Shown here piece by piece: positions 6,656 through 13,399 of a DNA stretch of 16,389 nt. The notes beneath the pieces are model-generated. The model saw only the letters and a program-made list of their open reading frames with translations, ran no database searches and was not told the origin of the DNA. Every line of letters starts with the position of its first letter. Position 1 is the stretch's first letter. Source of the DNA: JANNHP01 sp031404455 (GTDB lineage: Bacteria > Planctomycetota > JAJSAM01 > JAJVHW01); contig JANNHP010000154.1 of the NCBI GenBank assembly GCA_031404455.1, positions 1-16,389 of the forward strand, written 5' to 3'. The translations under genes were made by a program, and so were the position numbers.

Positions 6656-6665
6656 GTGTTACTTT
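6637..6665 (+). promoter_or_regulatory. Sigma70-type promoter of the toxin-antitoxin operon
   Basis: TTGACC (6637-6642), a 17-bp spacer and TACTTT (6660-6665) form a good housekeeping promoter. The antitoxin ATG at 6675 begins 9 nt after the -10, so transcription would start about 2-4 nt before the start codon or at it. No SD exists in front of ATG 6675, which fits a leaderless or near-leaderless message. Confidence 0.6.
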
Positions 6666-6674
6666 CGCTCACAC

Positions 6675-6971
6675 ATGTCGTCACCCATGCGCCCGAAGGC
6701 GAAGCGAGTGAAGTCGGCCGTCGTCCGCAGGAGCTTCGTCCTACCGGCCCAACTCGTCGAGCAGATCAGCGAGGCAGCGGCTCCGCAGTACCGGGGCAAT
6801 CTGAACGCGGCCGTCCGCGCCGCGCTGGAGGATCACGTCAAGCGCAAGCGCGACGAGGAGTTCGAGCGTCAGATGGACGCGATGGCCGCAGACCCGTGGA
6901 TACGCGAGGTGAACGCGGAGATCTTCCGCGAGTTCGAAGCCCTCGACGGCGAAGCACTGCCGCCGCCATGA
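6675..6971 (+). CDS. Ribbon-helix-helix antitoxin of a MazEF-type pair
   Basis: A 98-residue antitoxin for the adjoining MazF-like RNase. Residues 12-55 fit a ribbon-helix-helix DNA-binding fold: a basic N-terminal stretch, strand VVRRSFVLPA, helix LVEQISEAAA, then NLNAAVRAALEDHVKR. The acidic, helical C-terminal half (to EALDGEALPPP) would wrap the toxin. This is the RHH type, not the AbrB-like type of E. coli MazE. Its stop overlaps the toxin start as ATGA, giving translational coupling. ATG 6675 is preferred; ATG 6687 (residue 5) would leave a short leader. It is probably autoregulated through the direct repeats upstream. Confidence 0.85.
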   Translation: MSSPMRPKAKRVKSAVVRRSFVLPAQLVEQISEAAAPQYRGNLNAAVRAALEDHVKRKRDEEFERQMDAMAADPWIREVNAEIFREFEALDGEALPPP

Positions 6972-7330
6972 TCCGGCGGGGCGACGTTTACTTCGCCGAT
7001 CTCGATCCCGTCCGCGGCCGTGAACAGGCCGGATGGAGGCCGGTGGTCGTCGTCTCCGCGGACTTCCTGAATCGGCGCGATCTGGTCTTGACCGTCGTGA
7101 TGGGTACGTCCGCGAGACCGGGAGTTACCGCATACGACACGAACGTGTTCGTTCCGGGCCCGGAGTCGGGCCTGCCGCGCGACACGATCTTCCTCTGCTA
7201 CCAGATGCGCTCGATCGATCCGGTCCGCTTCCTCGATCCCAGGGGGAGTGCGGCGCGGCGCATGGGCCGACTACCACCCGAGCGCATGGCGCAGATCGAC
7301 GCCGCGCTGCGCCTGGCCCTGGCACTCTGA
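6968..7330 (+). CDS. mazF: MazF/PemK-family mRNA interferase toxin
   Basis: A 120-residue toxin, typical MazF length, expected to cleave single-stranded RNA at short sequence motifs when its antitoxin is degraded. The opening RRGDVYFADLDPVRGREQ and GWRPVVVVS are the family signature. By alignment with B. subtilis MazF (Arg25, Thr48), the catalytic residues are Arg24 in GWRP and Thr47 in VVMGTS. Both are present and the frame is intact, so the toxin looks active. Its ATG overlaps the antitoxin stop by 4 nt and no separate SD is needed. It converges on the NUDIX-side stump: the 3' half of mazF is antisense to that frame. Confidence 0.95.
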   Translation: MIRRGDVYFADLDPVRGREQAGWRPVVVVSADFLNRRDLVLTVVMGTSARPGVTAYDTNVFVPGPESGLPRDTIFLCYQMRSIDPVRFLDPRGSAARRMGRLPPERMAQIDAALRLALAL

Positions 7331-7413
7331 GGGTCTCGTCGAGCGCTCAGGCCTGCCTCGGCCACGGATTCGAGCAGCCAGTACTCGCCGCGGGTGAAGC
7401 GCGGCTCGCTCAT
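7198..7413 (-). pseudogene. Probable 5' stump of a gene downstream of the NUDIX gene
   Basis: ATG 7413 overlaps the NUDIX stop as ATGA, the usual sign of coupled operon genes. The first 28 codons (MSEPRFTRGEYWLLESVAEA, then GLSARRDPQ) look like genuine coding sequence. At about 7330 the frame runs into the antisense of mazF and becomes Arg/Ser-rich, with no natural end before 7198. The simplest reading is that a real fifth operon gene was cut when the toxin-antitoxin locus arrived. A real 71-residue protein is less likely. No family is recognised. Confidence 0.35.
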
Positions 7414-7943
7414 CCCCGCGTCCGCACGTGCTCCGCGGCGGCGTAGAGTGCCAAGATCGACGGGCCGTGGACCATCCAGCCGCGGCGCGCGCGGCGGACG
7501 GCCTCGTCGAGGGGGACACGGACGAGGTCGATCTCCTCGTCGTGGTCGAGTTGCTGCGGGCCCGCGGTCAGCCCCTCGGCGAGGTAGAGGTGCACTCGCT
7601 GCTGCACTTTGATCGACGAGAAGCACGTGATGAGCCGCGTCATCCGCCGCGCGCGGATGCCCGTCTCCTCGCGCAGTTCGCGGCGCGCGCCGGCGAGCGG
7701 CTTCTCGCCGGCGTCCACGTGGCCGCCGGGGACTTCGATCGACCGCGACTTCATGCCGAAGCGGCGCTGGACGTTCAGCGTCACGGTGCCGTCGTCCCAG
7801 AGCGGGACCGAGAACGCGATCTCCGGGCCGGTCCCGAAGATGTACGTGTGCAGGCGGCCCTTCTCGTCGCGCTCGGTCGCGAGGTCGATGTGCATGTACG
7901 GGTTGTCGAGGACGGTCTTGCGCCGGACGACCTTGCGGCGCAA
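7410..7943 (-). CDS. NUDIX hydrolase (ADP-ribose pyrophosphatase-like)
   Basis: A NUDIX hydrolase of 177 residues, which would cleave a nucleoside diphosphate linked to another group using divalent metal. The complete box GX5EX7REUXEEXGU is present as GHVDAGEKPLAGARRELREE followed by TGI. The N-terminal strands (DNPYMHIDL, HTYIFGTGPEIAFSVP) resemble ADP-ribose/NDP-sugar pyrophosphatases, but the substrate is not fixed by sequence. Start: AGGAG (7952-7956) is 8 nt before TTG 7943. GTG 7949 (two codons longer, overlapping the argS stop as GTGA) is only 2 nt from that SD, so TTG is preferred. It is the fourth gene of the pdhA-pdhB-argS operon. Confidence 0.9.
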   Translation of the reverse strand: MRRKVVRRKTVLDNPYMHIDLATERDEKGRLHTYIFGTGPEIAFSVPLWDDGTVTLNVQRRFGMKSRSIEVPGGHVDAGEKPLAGARRELREETGIRARRMTRLITCFSSIKVQQRVHLYLAEGLTAGPQQLDHDEEIDLVRVPLDEAVRRARRGWMVHGPSILALYAAAEHVRTRG

Positions 7944-7945
7944 AG

Positions 7946-9661
7946 TCACATCTCCTGCGGAGCGTCGAGTCCGACGAGGAAGAGCGCGTTCGCGACAGCC
8001 TGCTGCGCACATCGGGCGAGAGCGAGGCGCGCCTTGGCGGTCGCGGCGCCCTCGCAGTTCACCTTGAGAGCCGGGTCCTTCGAACCCTGCGCGTACCACG
8101 AGCTGAACGCGCGGCAGAGGTCGAGGCAGCAAGTGGCGACGATCGACGGCTCGTTCTTCTCGCGCGCACGGCGCACGCGGTCCGGCAGTTCCGCGACGAG
8201 CATCGCAACCGCCCACTCCTCGTCGGTGCGGAGCAGCGACGCGTCGGCCGCCGCGAGATCGACGCCCGCCTTGCGCACGATCGACGCGATCCGCGCGTGC
8301 TGGTACTGGCAGTACGGACCCGTGTCGCCCTCGAACGAGAGCAGGCGGTCCCAGTCGAACTCCACGTCGCCCGCGCGCTCCTTCGCGAGATCGGCGAAGA
8401 CGATCGCGCCGTAGCCGACCTGCCGCGCGACCTCCGCGCGCTTCTCCGCAGACATACCGGGGTTCTTCTCGGCGACGACCTTGTCGATCTCCTCGGCCGC
8501 GGCGTCGAGCACTTCGTGGAGGAGGACGACGCCGCCGGCGCGCGTCGAGGTCTTCTTGCCGCCGAATCTCACGTGGCCGAACGCCAGGTGCTCAAGCCTT
8601 CCGGCGAACGGATAGCCCGCCTTCTCGACGACGGCGAACCACTGCCTGAAGTGAACGCTCTGCTCGTGGGCGACGACGTAGAGAGCGCGGTCGAACGCGT
8701 ACTCCTCGAAGCGATGGACCGCCGACGCGATGTCGCGCGTCGCGTAGAGCGTCGCTCCGTCGCTCTTCTTCAGGAGGCACGGCGGGAGCGAGCGGTCGGA
8801 GAGGTCGACGACGGTCGCGCCGTCCGACATCGAGAGCAGTCCCTTCGACTCGAGGTCGGCGAGGACCGGGGCCATGCGGTCCTCGTAGAAGCTCTCGCCG
8901 AAGATCGCGTCGAAGCGCACTCCGAGCTTCGCGTAGACGCGGTCGAACTCGGCGAGCGAGACCTCGCGGAAGCGCGTCCAGAGAGCGCGCGCGTCGGCGT
9001 CGCCGTCTTCCAGCTTCTTGAACCAGGAGCGCGCCTCGGCGTCGAGCGACGGGTCGGTCTTCATCTCGGCGCGGAAGCGGACGTAGATCTCGTTCAGCTT
9101 CGTGACGCCGTCCTCCGAGAGGTCGATCCCCGCGCCCCACCGCTTCCACGCCGCGATGAGCATCCCGTGCGTCGTGCCCCAGTCGCCGAGGAAGTTGAAG
9201 CCGACGGCGCGCCATCCGTTCGCGCTCCAGATGCGGAGCAGCGAGTGCCCGATCATCGTCGAGCGGAGATGGTGATACGCAAGGTGCTTGCTGATGTTCG
9301 GCGAGCCGTAGTCGATGACGACCGTCTTGCCCGCGCCCTCGGCGTTGTGACCATAGCGGTCGCCCTCGGCCGCCACGCTGCGGATCACGTCGGCGAAGAA
9401 CGCCGCGCGGTCCACGCGGAAGTTCACGAACGGCCCGGCGGCCGTGGCCGACGCGAGTCCGCCGTCGGGAGAGAACGCCGCGGCGACCTTCACCGCGAGC
9501 GCGGGCGGCGCGGACTTCAGCGCCTTCGCGAACGGGAACATCGCGACGGCGTAGTCGCCCATCGCGCGGTCCGGCGGCGCCACGATCCCGACGTCCGTCC
9601 CCTCCGGCAGCGCGAGCGCGCGGACGACGAGCGCACGGATCGACTCGACGAAGCGGCTCAT
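7946..9661 (-). CDS. argS: Arginyl-tRNA synthetase
   Basis: A 571-residue class I arginyl-tRNA synthetase. Visible parts: the N-terminal Add-1-like domain (GDYAVAMFPFAKALK, FVNFRVD), the Rossmann catalytic core opening SPNISKHLAYHHLRSTMIG, the tRNA-binding and insertion region, the KMSKS-equivalent loop KKTSTRAGGVV, and the DALR anticodon-binding domain with GPYCQYQHARIASI. The HIGH motif is degenerate: alignment to the usual KxxHVGHLRST gives AYHH. The KMSKS loop resembles the KTRAGG form of E. coli ArgRS, which also lacks the second Lys. The upstream Lys in SPNISK, thought to compensate, is kept. It lies 10 bp after pdhB, with no clear SD, so translation is probably coupled. Confidence 0.95.
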   Translation of the reverse strand: MSRFVESIRALVVRALALPEGTDVGIVAPPDRAMGDYAVAMFPFAKALKSAPPALAVKVAAAFSPDGGLASATAAGPFVNFRVDRAAFFADVIRSVAAEGDRYGHNAEGAGKTVVIDYGSPNISKHLAYHHLRSTMIGHSLLRIWSANGWRAVGFNFLGDWGTTHGMLIAAWKRWGAGIDLSEDGVTKLNEIYVRFRAEMKTDPSLDAEARSWFKKLEDGDADARALWTRFREVSLAEFDRVYAKLGVRFDAIFGESFYEDRMAPVLADLESKGLLSMSDGATVVDLSDRSLPPCLLKKSDGATLYATRDIASAVHRFEEYAFDRALYVVAHEQSVHFRQWFAVVEKAGYPFAGRLEHLAFGHVRFGGKKTSTRAGGVVLLHEVLDAAAEEIDKVVAEKNPGMSAEKRAEVARQVGYGAIVFADLAKERAGDVEFDWDRLLSFEGDTGPYCQYQHARIASIVRKAGVDLAAADASLLRTDEEWAVAMLVAELPDRVRRAREKNEPSIVATCCLDLCRAFSSWYAQGSKDPALKVNCEGAATAKARLALARCAQQAVANALFLVGLDAPQEM

Positions 9662-9671
9662 CGCGTCCGCG

Positions 9672-10664
9672 TCAGTCCCGCAGCGCTTCGTCGATCGCGG
9701 CGACGATGCGGTGCTTGTCCGGCAGGTACGCGTTCTCGCGGGCGAAGAGCGGGTACGGCACGTCGTAGCCGCACACGCGCTTCATCGGCGCGCGCAGGTG
9801 GTAGAAGGCGTCCTCGCAGACGCGGGCGAAGATCTCGCCGGCCATGCCGCCCGTGCGCGCCGCCTCGTGGACGACGACGAGGCGCCCCGTCTTCTTCACC
9901 GACTCGATGACGAGCGAGTGGTTGAGAGGCTTCAGCGTGAGCAGGTCGACGACCTCGATCGACGCCGTGTGCCCGGCGATCGAGTCCATCGTGCGCTTGA
10001 CCATCGCGCCCCACGTCACGACGGTGACGTCGGTGCCCGTCTTCGGGATCTCCGCCTTGCCGATCGGGATCGGGTCGCCGTTGACGGGGACCTCCTCCTT
10101 GATGGCGCGGTAGACGCTCTTCGGCTCGAAGAAGATGACCGGGTCGTCGCTGCGCACCGCGGCCTTCATGAGGCCGTACGCGTTGCGCGGGCCCGACGGC
10201 ATCATCACGATGAAGCCGGGCGTGTTCAGGTACATGGCCTCTTCGCTCTCGCTGTGGTGCTCGAGCGCGCGGATGCCGCCGCCCGACGGCGCGCGGCAGA
10301 CGAGGCGCATCGCGCGCTGTCCGCACGTGCGCTGGCGGAACCGCGACACGTGCGGCTGCAACTGCTCGAACGCGAAGTTCATGAAGCCGGAGAACTGCAC
10401 CTCCATCACGGGGCGCATGCCGCCGATCGCGAGGCCGACGGCGGTTCCGGCGATGCCCGATTCCGCGAGCGGCGTGTCCACGACGCGGTCCGCGCCGAAC
10501 TTCGCCTGGAGTCCCTGCGTGACGCGGAAGACGCCGCCGTCCACGCCGACGTCTTCCCCGAGCAGGATGATCGTCGGGTCGCGCTCCATCTCCTCGGAGA
10601 GCGCCTGGTTGATGGCCTGGACCATCGTGATGCGGTTCGACTTCGCTGCGGTGGTGGTCGTCAT
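9672..10664 (-). CDS. pdhB: 2-oxo-acid (pyruvate-type) dehydrogenase E1 beta subunit
   Basis: A 330-residue E1 beta. With E1 alpha it makes the heterotetramer that decarboxylates a 2-oxo acid using thiamine diphosphate and passes the acyl group to the E2 lipoyl domain. Family features: LGEDVGVDGGVFRVTQGL, the active-site segment DTPLAESGIAGTAVGLA, the EHHSESEEA region, and the C-terminal transketolase domain (VTWGAMVKRTMDS, VHEAARTGGMAGEI). ATG 10664 has AGGGG 7 nt upstream and follows the alpha stop by 9 bp. Pyruvate is the likely substrate, but branched-chain 2-oxo acids or acetoin cannot be excluded by eye. No E2 or E3 gene follows; argS does. Confidence 0.93.
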   Translation of the reverse strand: MTTTTAAKSNRITMVQAINQALSEEMERDPTIILLGEDVGVDGGVFRVTQGLQAKFGADRVVDTPLAESGIAGTAVGLAIGGMRPVMEVQFSGFMNFAFEQLQPHVSRFRQRTCGQRAMRLVCRAPSGGGIRALEHHSESEEAMYLNTPGFIVMMPSGPRNAYGLMKAAVRSDDPVIFFEPKSVYRAIKEEVPVNGDPIPIGKAEIPKTGTDVTVVTWGAMVKRTMDSIAGHTASIEVVDLLTLKPLNHSLVIESVKKTGRLVVVHEAARTGGMAGEIFARVCEDAFYHLRAPMKRVCGYDVPYPLFARENAYLPDKHRIVAAIDEALRD

Positions 10665-10673
10665 GGCTCGCCC

Positions 10674-11840
10674 CTAATCCTTCGCTTCTTCGAGTTCGCC
10701 CACGACCGCCGAACTGCCCTGGCCCTGCTTCTTCGTCGAGACGCCGACCATCACGTCGCGGCCCTTGAACGCGCGCTCCGCCTCGTCGCGCTGGCGCTGG
10801 AGGTAGGCCGGCATGTACGAGAACGTGTGGTCGAACATCGTGAGCGGGCTCGGGCCCGCGGCACGGAAGGCCTCCGCCTCCTCGATCGCCTTCGCGGTCT
10901 CGGCGCCGATCTCCGCCTCGGCCTTCGCCTGCAGCGCTTCGCTCCAAGCGCCCTTCGCGGTGAGGAACTTGCGCATCCGGTCGATCGGATCGCGCTTCGC
11001 CCACGCGTCCTCCTCCGCCTTCGTGCGATAGACGCTCGGGTCGTCGGCCGTGGTGTGCACGCCGCGCCGGAACGTGATCGCCTCGATCAGCGTGGACATT
11101 CCGGTCGTGCGACCGAGTTCCGCCGCCTCGCGCGTCGCCTCGTACACGGCGAAGAGGTCGTTGCCGTCCACCTGACGTCCCTCGATGCCCGCGCCGATCG
11201 CCTTCTGCGCGATCGTCTCGGCGGCCGTCTGGTTGCGGCGCGGCGTCGAGATCGCCCACTGGTTGTTCTGGCAGAAGAAGATCGTCGGCACGCGCAGCAC
11301 CCCGGCGAAGTTCATCGATTCGTAGACGATGCCCTCGCTCGTGGCGCCGTCGCCGAAGTAGCAGATGGCGATGCCCGGGTCCTTCTTCAGCTTCATCGCC
11401 CACGCGAGGCCGACCGCGTGCGCCGACTGGCCGCCGACGGGGATGGAGACGGGCAGGTCGCGGGCGCCGTCGGGCACCTTCGAGCCCTCCTCGTAGCCCA
11501 TCGCGTAGATGAGGATCGACATCATCGGCGCGCCGCGGTAGAGCGCTCCCGCCATCTCGCGGAAGCTCGGGACGAACCAGTCCTTGGCGGTCAGCGCTGC
11601 GAGCGATCCGACCTGGCACGCCTCCTGCCCGAAGCTCGGCGCGAAGGTGCCGATGCGGCCCTGGCGCTGGAGCTTGAGCAGGCGGTCGTCGAAGAGGCGC
11701 GCGCGCAGCATGTGCCGGTAGAGCTCGACGGCCTTCGCGTCGGTCATCGGCGGCGATCGGCCGGGCAGGAGCACGCCCTCCTCGTCGAGGAAGGTCACGC
11801 GCGGCGGGATCTCGAACACGAAGCCCTGGGAGCTGGTCAA
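10674..11840 (-). CDS. pdhA: 2-oxo-acid (pyruvate-type) dehydrogenase E1 alpha subunit
   Basis: A 388-residue E1 alpha, carrying most of the thiamine diphosphate site. The ThDP motif runs from GDG at 163-165 (YFGDGATSEG) to NN at 192-193 (FFCQNNQWAIS). Other family segments are RIGTFAPSFGQEA, FVPSFREMAGALYRG and the phosphorylation-loop-like HTTADDPSVYR. It begins with TTG 11840, supported by GAGGAG at 11848-11853 with a 7-nt spacer; the next in-frame ATG would remove conserved N-terminal sequence. It is first in the operon with pdhB, argS and the NUDIX gene. A back-to-back promoter region shared with the CDF transporter gene lies upstream. Confidence 0.93.
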   Translation of the reverse strand: MTSSQGFVFEIPPRVTFLDEEGVLLPGRSPPMTDAKAVELYRHMLRARLFDDRLLKLQRQGRIGTFAPSFGQEACQVGSLAALTAKDWFVPSFREMAGALYRGAPMMSILIYAMGYEEGSKVPDGARDLPVSIPVGGQSAHAVGLAWAMKLKKDPGIAICYFGDGATSEGIVYESMNFAGVLRVPTIFFCQNNQWAISTPRRNQTAAETIAQKAIGAGIEGRQVDGNDLFAVYEATREAAELGRTTGMSTLIEAITFRRGVHTTADDPSVYRTKAEEDAWAKRDPIDRMRKFLTAKGAWSEALQAKAEAEIGAETAKAIEEAEAFRAAGPSPLTMFDHTFSYMPAYLQRQRDEAERAFKGRDVMVGVSTKKQGQGSSAVVGELEEAKD

Positions 11841-11878
11841 GCGGGGACTCCTCGGGGAAGTGGGGAGCGAAGCGGCCG

Positions 11879-11907
11879 ATGATGCCGCGCGCGTCGAGTG
11901 GGAACAA
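11879..11907 (-). promoter_or_regulatory. Predicted promoter of the pdhA operon
   Basis: On the minus strand TTGTTC (11907-11902), a 17-bp spacer and CATCAT (11884-11879) resemble a sigma70 promoter. Transcription would begin near 11872, leaving about 30 nt of leader that holds the GAGGAG SD. It sits back to back with the transporter promoter, the two -35 boxes being 2 bp apart. Confidence 0.4.
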
Positions 11908-11909
11908 GA

Positions 11910-11939
11910 TTGACATGCGCGCGGCCGCGGCCCGATCCT
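11910..11939 (+). promoter_or_regulatory. Predicted promoter of the CDF transporter gene
   Basis: A perfect -35 TTGACA (11910-11915), an 18-bp spacer and GATCCT (11934-11939) precede ATG 11948 by only 8 nt. No SD is present. The arrangement fits a leaderless or near-leaderless transcript. Confidence 0.45.
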
Positions 11940-11947
11940 CCGCGCCC

Positions 11948-12853
11948 ATGTCCCACGGCGGCTCGAAGAAGGTGGTGATCCTGGCGCTCTTCGCGAACGG
12001 CGGCATCGCCATTGCGAAGTTCGTGGCGGCCGTGTTCACCGGCTCCGGCTCGATGATGGCCGAAGCCATCCACAGCGCCGCCGACTGCGGGAACCAGGGA
12101 CTCCTCCTCCTCGGCGCGGCCCGCGCCGCCCGGCCGGCGAACGAAGCGCACCCGCTCGGCTACGGCCGCGAGGCGTACTTCTGGGGCATGCTCGTCGCCG
12201 TGATGCTCTTCACCGTCGGCGGCGGGTTCTCGGTGTACGAGGGCATCCACAAGATCCTCGACCCGCACGAACTCGAGCACGTGGGATGGGCGATCGGCGT
12301 GCTCGTCTTCTCTCTCGGTCTCGAGTCCGTGAGCCTGCGCGCGGCCTGGATCGAGGTGAAGAAGGCGAAGGGCGACCGTCCGCTGCTGGAGTGGGCGAGG
12401 ACCACCGGCGATGTCGATCTCCTCGTGGTGATGTTCGAGGACCTCGCGGCCGAGGCGGGCCTGCTCCTCGCGCTCATCGCCGTGTCGCTCTCCGCCGCAA
12501 CGCACGTCACCGCGTTCGACGCCGCGGGCTCGATCGCGGTCGGGCTCGTGCTCCTCGCGGTCGCCGTCTTCCTCGCGGCGCAGATCCGCCGGCTCATCGT
12601 CGGCTACGCGGTGGACGAGTCGATGCGCGCGAAGATCCGGGAGACCTGGCTCGCTCACGGCTTCGAATCGTTCCGGCTGATCGCCGTCTGGACCGGTCCG
12701 CACAAGGTGATGGTCGCGATCAAGGTGAAGGTCCCGAAGGGCGAGAACGACGCCCACCGCCTCGCGACGCGCATCAACGACGCCGAGAAGGCCGTCCGTT
12801 CGGCCGTTCCGGAGATCGCCTTCTCGTTCGTCGAACCGGACGTCACCGATTGA
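11948..12853 (+). CDS. Cation diffusion facilitator metal transporter (ZnT9-like subgroup)
   Basis: A 301-residue inner-membrane metal/proton antiporter of the CDF family, expected to export Zn2+ or a similar divalent cation. Six membrane segments can be placed between residues 8 and 222, followed by a cytoplasmic alpha/beta domain (HKVMVAIKVKVPKG). TM2 holds the metal-site HxxxD (His42, Asp46 in IHSAAD). The family segment HPLGYGREAYFWGM follows. In TM5 the usual HxxxD appears as VMFED (Asp165 kept, His replaced by Val161), which resembles the ZnT9-like branch and makes the metal uncertain. ATG 11948 (MSHGGSKK) was chosen over upstream in-frame ATGs because the family starts here and a promoter overlaps the upstream ones. 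The unknown gene starts 13 bp downstream. Confidence 0.92.
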   Translation: MSHGGSKKVVILALFANGGIAIAKFVAAVFTGSGSMMAEAIHSAADCGNQGLLLLGAARAARPANEAHPLGYGREAYFWGMLVAVMLFTVGGGFSVYEGIHKILDPHELEHVGWAIGVLVFSLGLESVSLRAAWIEVKKAKGDRPLLEWARTTGDVDLLVVMFEDLAAEAGLLLALIAVSLSAATHVTAFDAAGSIAVGLVLLAVAVFLAAQIRRLIVGYAVDESMRAKIRETWLAHGFESFRLIAVWTGPHKVMVAIKVKVPKGENDAHRLATRINDAEKAVRSAVPEIAFSFVEPDVTD

Positions 12854-12866
12854 CGATCCCGATCCG

Positions 12867-13355
12867 ATGGAAACCGCGACCAGCACCGCCGACGCGATCC
12901 TCGCGCAGCTCTCGCCCGAGCTGCGCGACGGCGACGACCGCGCGCTCTGGCAACTCGTCGTCCGGCACGTGACGTCGGACGTCGCACGTCTCGACGCGCT
13001 CGACCCCGCGCCGCGACATCTCCTCCTCGCCTTCGCGCGCGTCCCCGTCAAGCACGCGGGCCTCCATCCCGACGAGCACGCGTCGATGCACCTCGCGTGG
13101 GAACGCGACCACGGAGCGCGCGAGTGGCGATTCGCCGGCGCGCACCCGCGCGTCCGTCGCCGCCGCGGCGCGTACGCGGCAACCGTCTGCGTGCCGCAGG
13201 GCACGACGCGCCTCGCCTACGCCGACGTCGTCGTGCTCTGGCGCCCGCGCCTGCCCTGGGCTCCGCCCGAGGACACGGAGATGGGGAGGCAGACGTACCG
13301 GTTCGGGCGGAGACCGGACCACACCTGGATGCGCGCTTCGTCCCGAACCGAATGA
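12867..13355 (+). CDS. Unknown protein co-transcribed with the CDF transporter
   Basis: A 162-residue soluble protein with no signal peptide and no recognised family. Codon third positions are strongly G/C, as expected for a real gene here. The N half is helical (AILAQLSPELRDGDDRALWQ). The second half suggests beta strands (GAYAATVCVPQGTTRLAYAD, VVVLWRP) and is rich in Arg, Trp and His. It has a single Cys and no CxxC or clear metal motif. It starts 13 bp after the transporter stop without a clear SD, so coupled translation is likely. Position alone suggests a link to metal handling. The 44 bp to the next, convergent stop contain no strong terminator. Confidence 0.65.
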   Translation: METATSTADAILAQLSPELRDGDDRALWQLVVRHVTSDVARLDALDPAPRHLLLAFARVPVKHAGLHPDEHASMHLAWERDHGAREWRFAGAHPRVRRRRGAYAATVCVPQGTTRLAYADVVVLWRPRLPWAPPEDTEMGRQTYRFGRRPDHTWMRASSRTE

Positions 13356-13399
13356 GTCAGCAGGGCATGCCGGCGCGATTGGCTCGCCAGGCGATCGGC

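Noticed and set aside
7327..7350. Hairpin CTGAG...CTCAG at the mazF stop as a terminator
   Set aside because: The stem is interrupted, the inner loop is too tight and no U tract follows on either strand.
8297..11882. Long plus-strand frames antisense to argS, pdhB and pdhA
   Set aside because: Composition is dominated by Arg, Val, Glu, Asp and His shadow residues. The minus strand encodes unmistakable enzymes across the same DNA.
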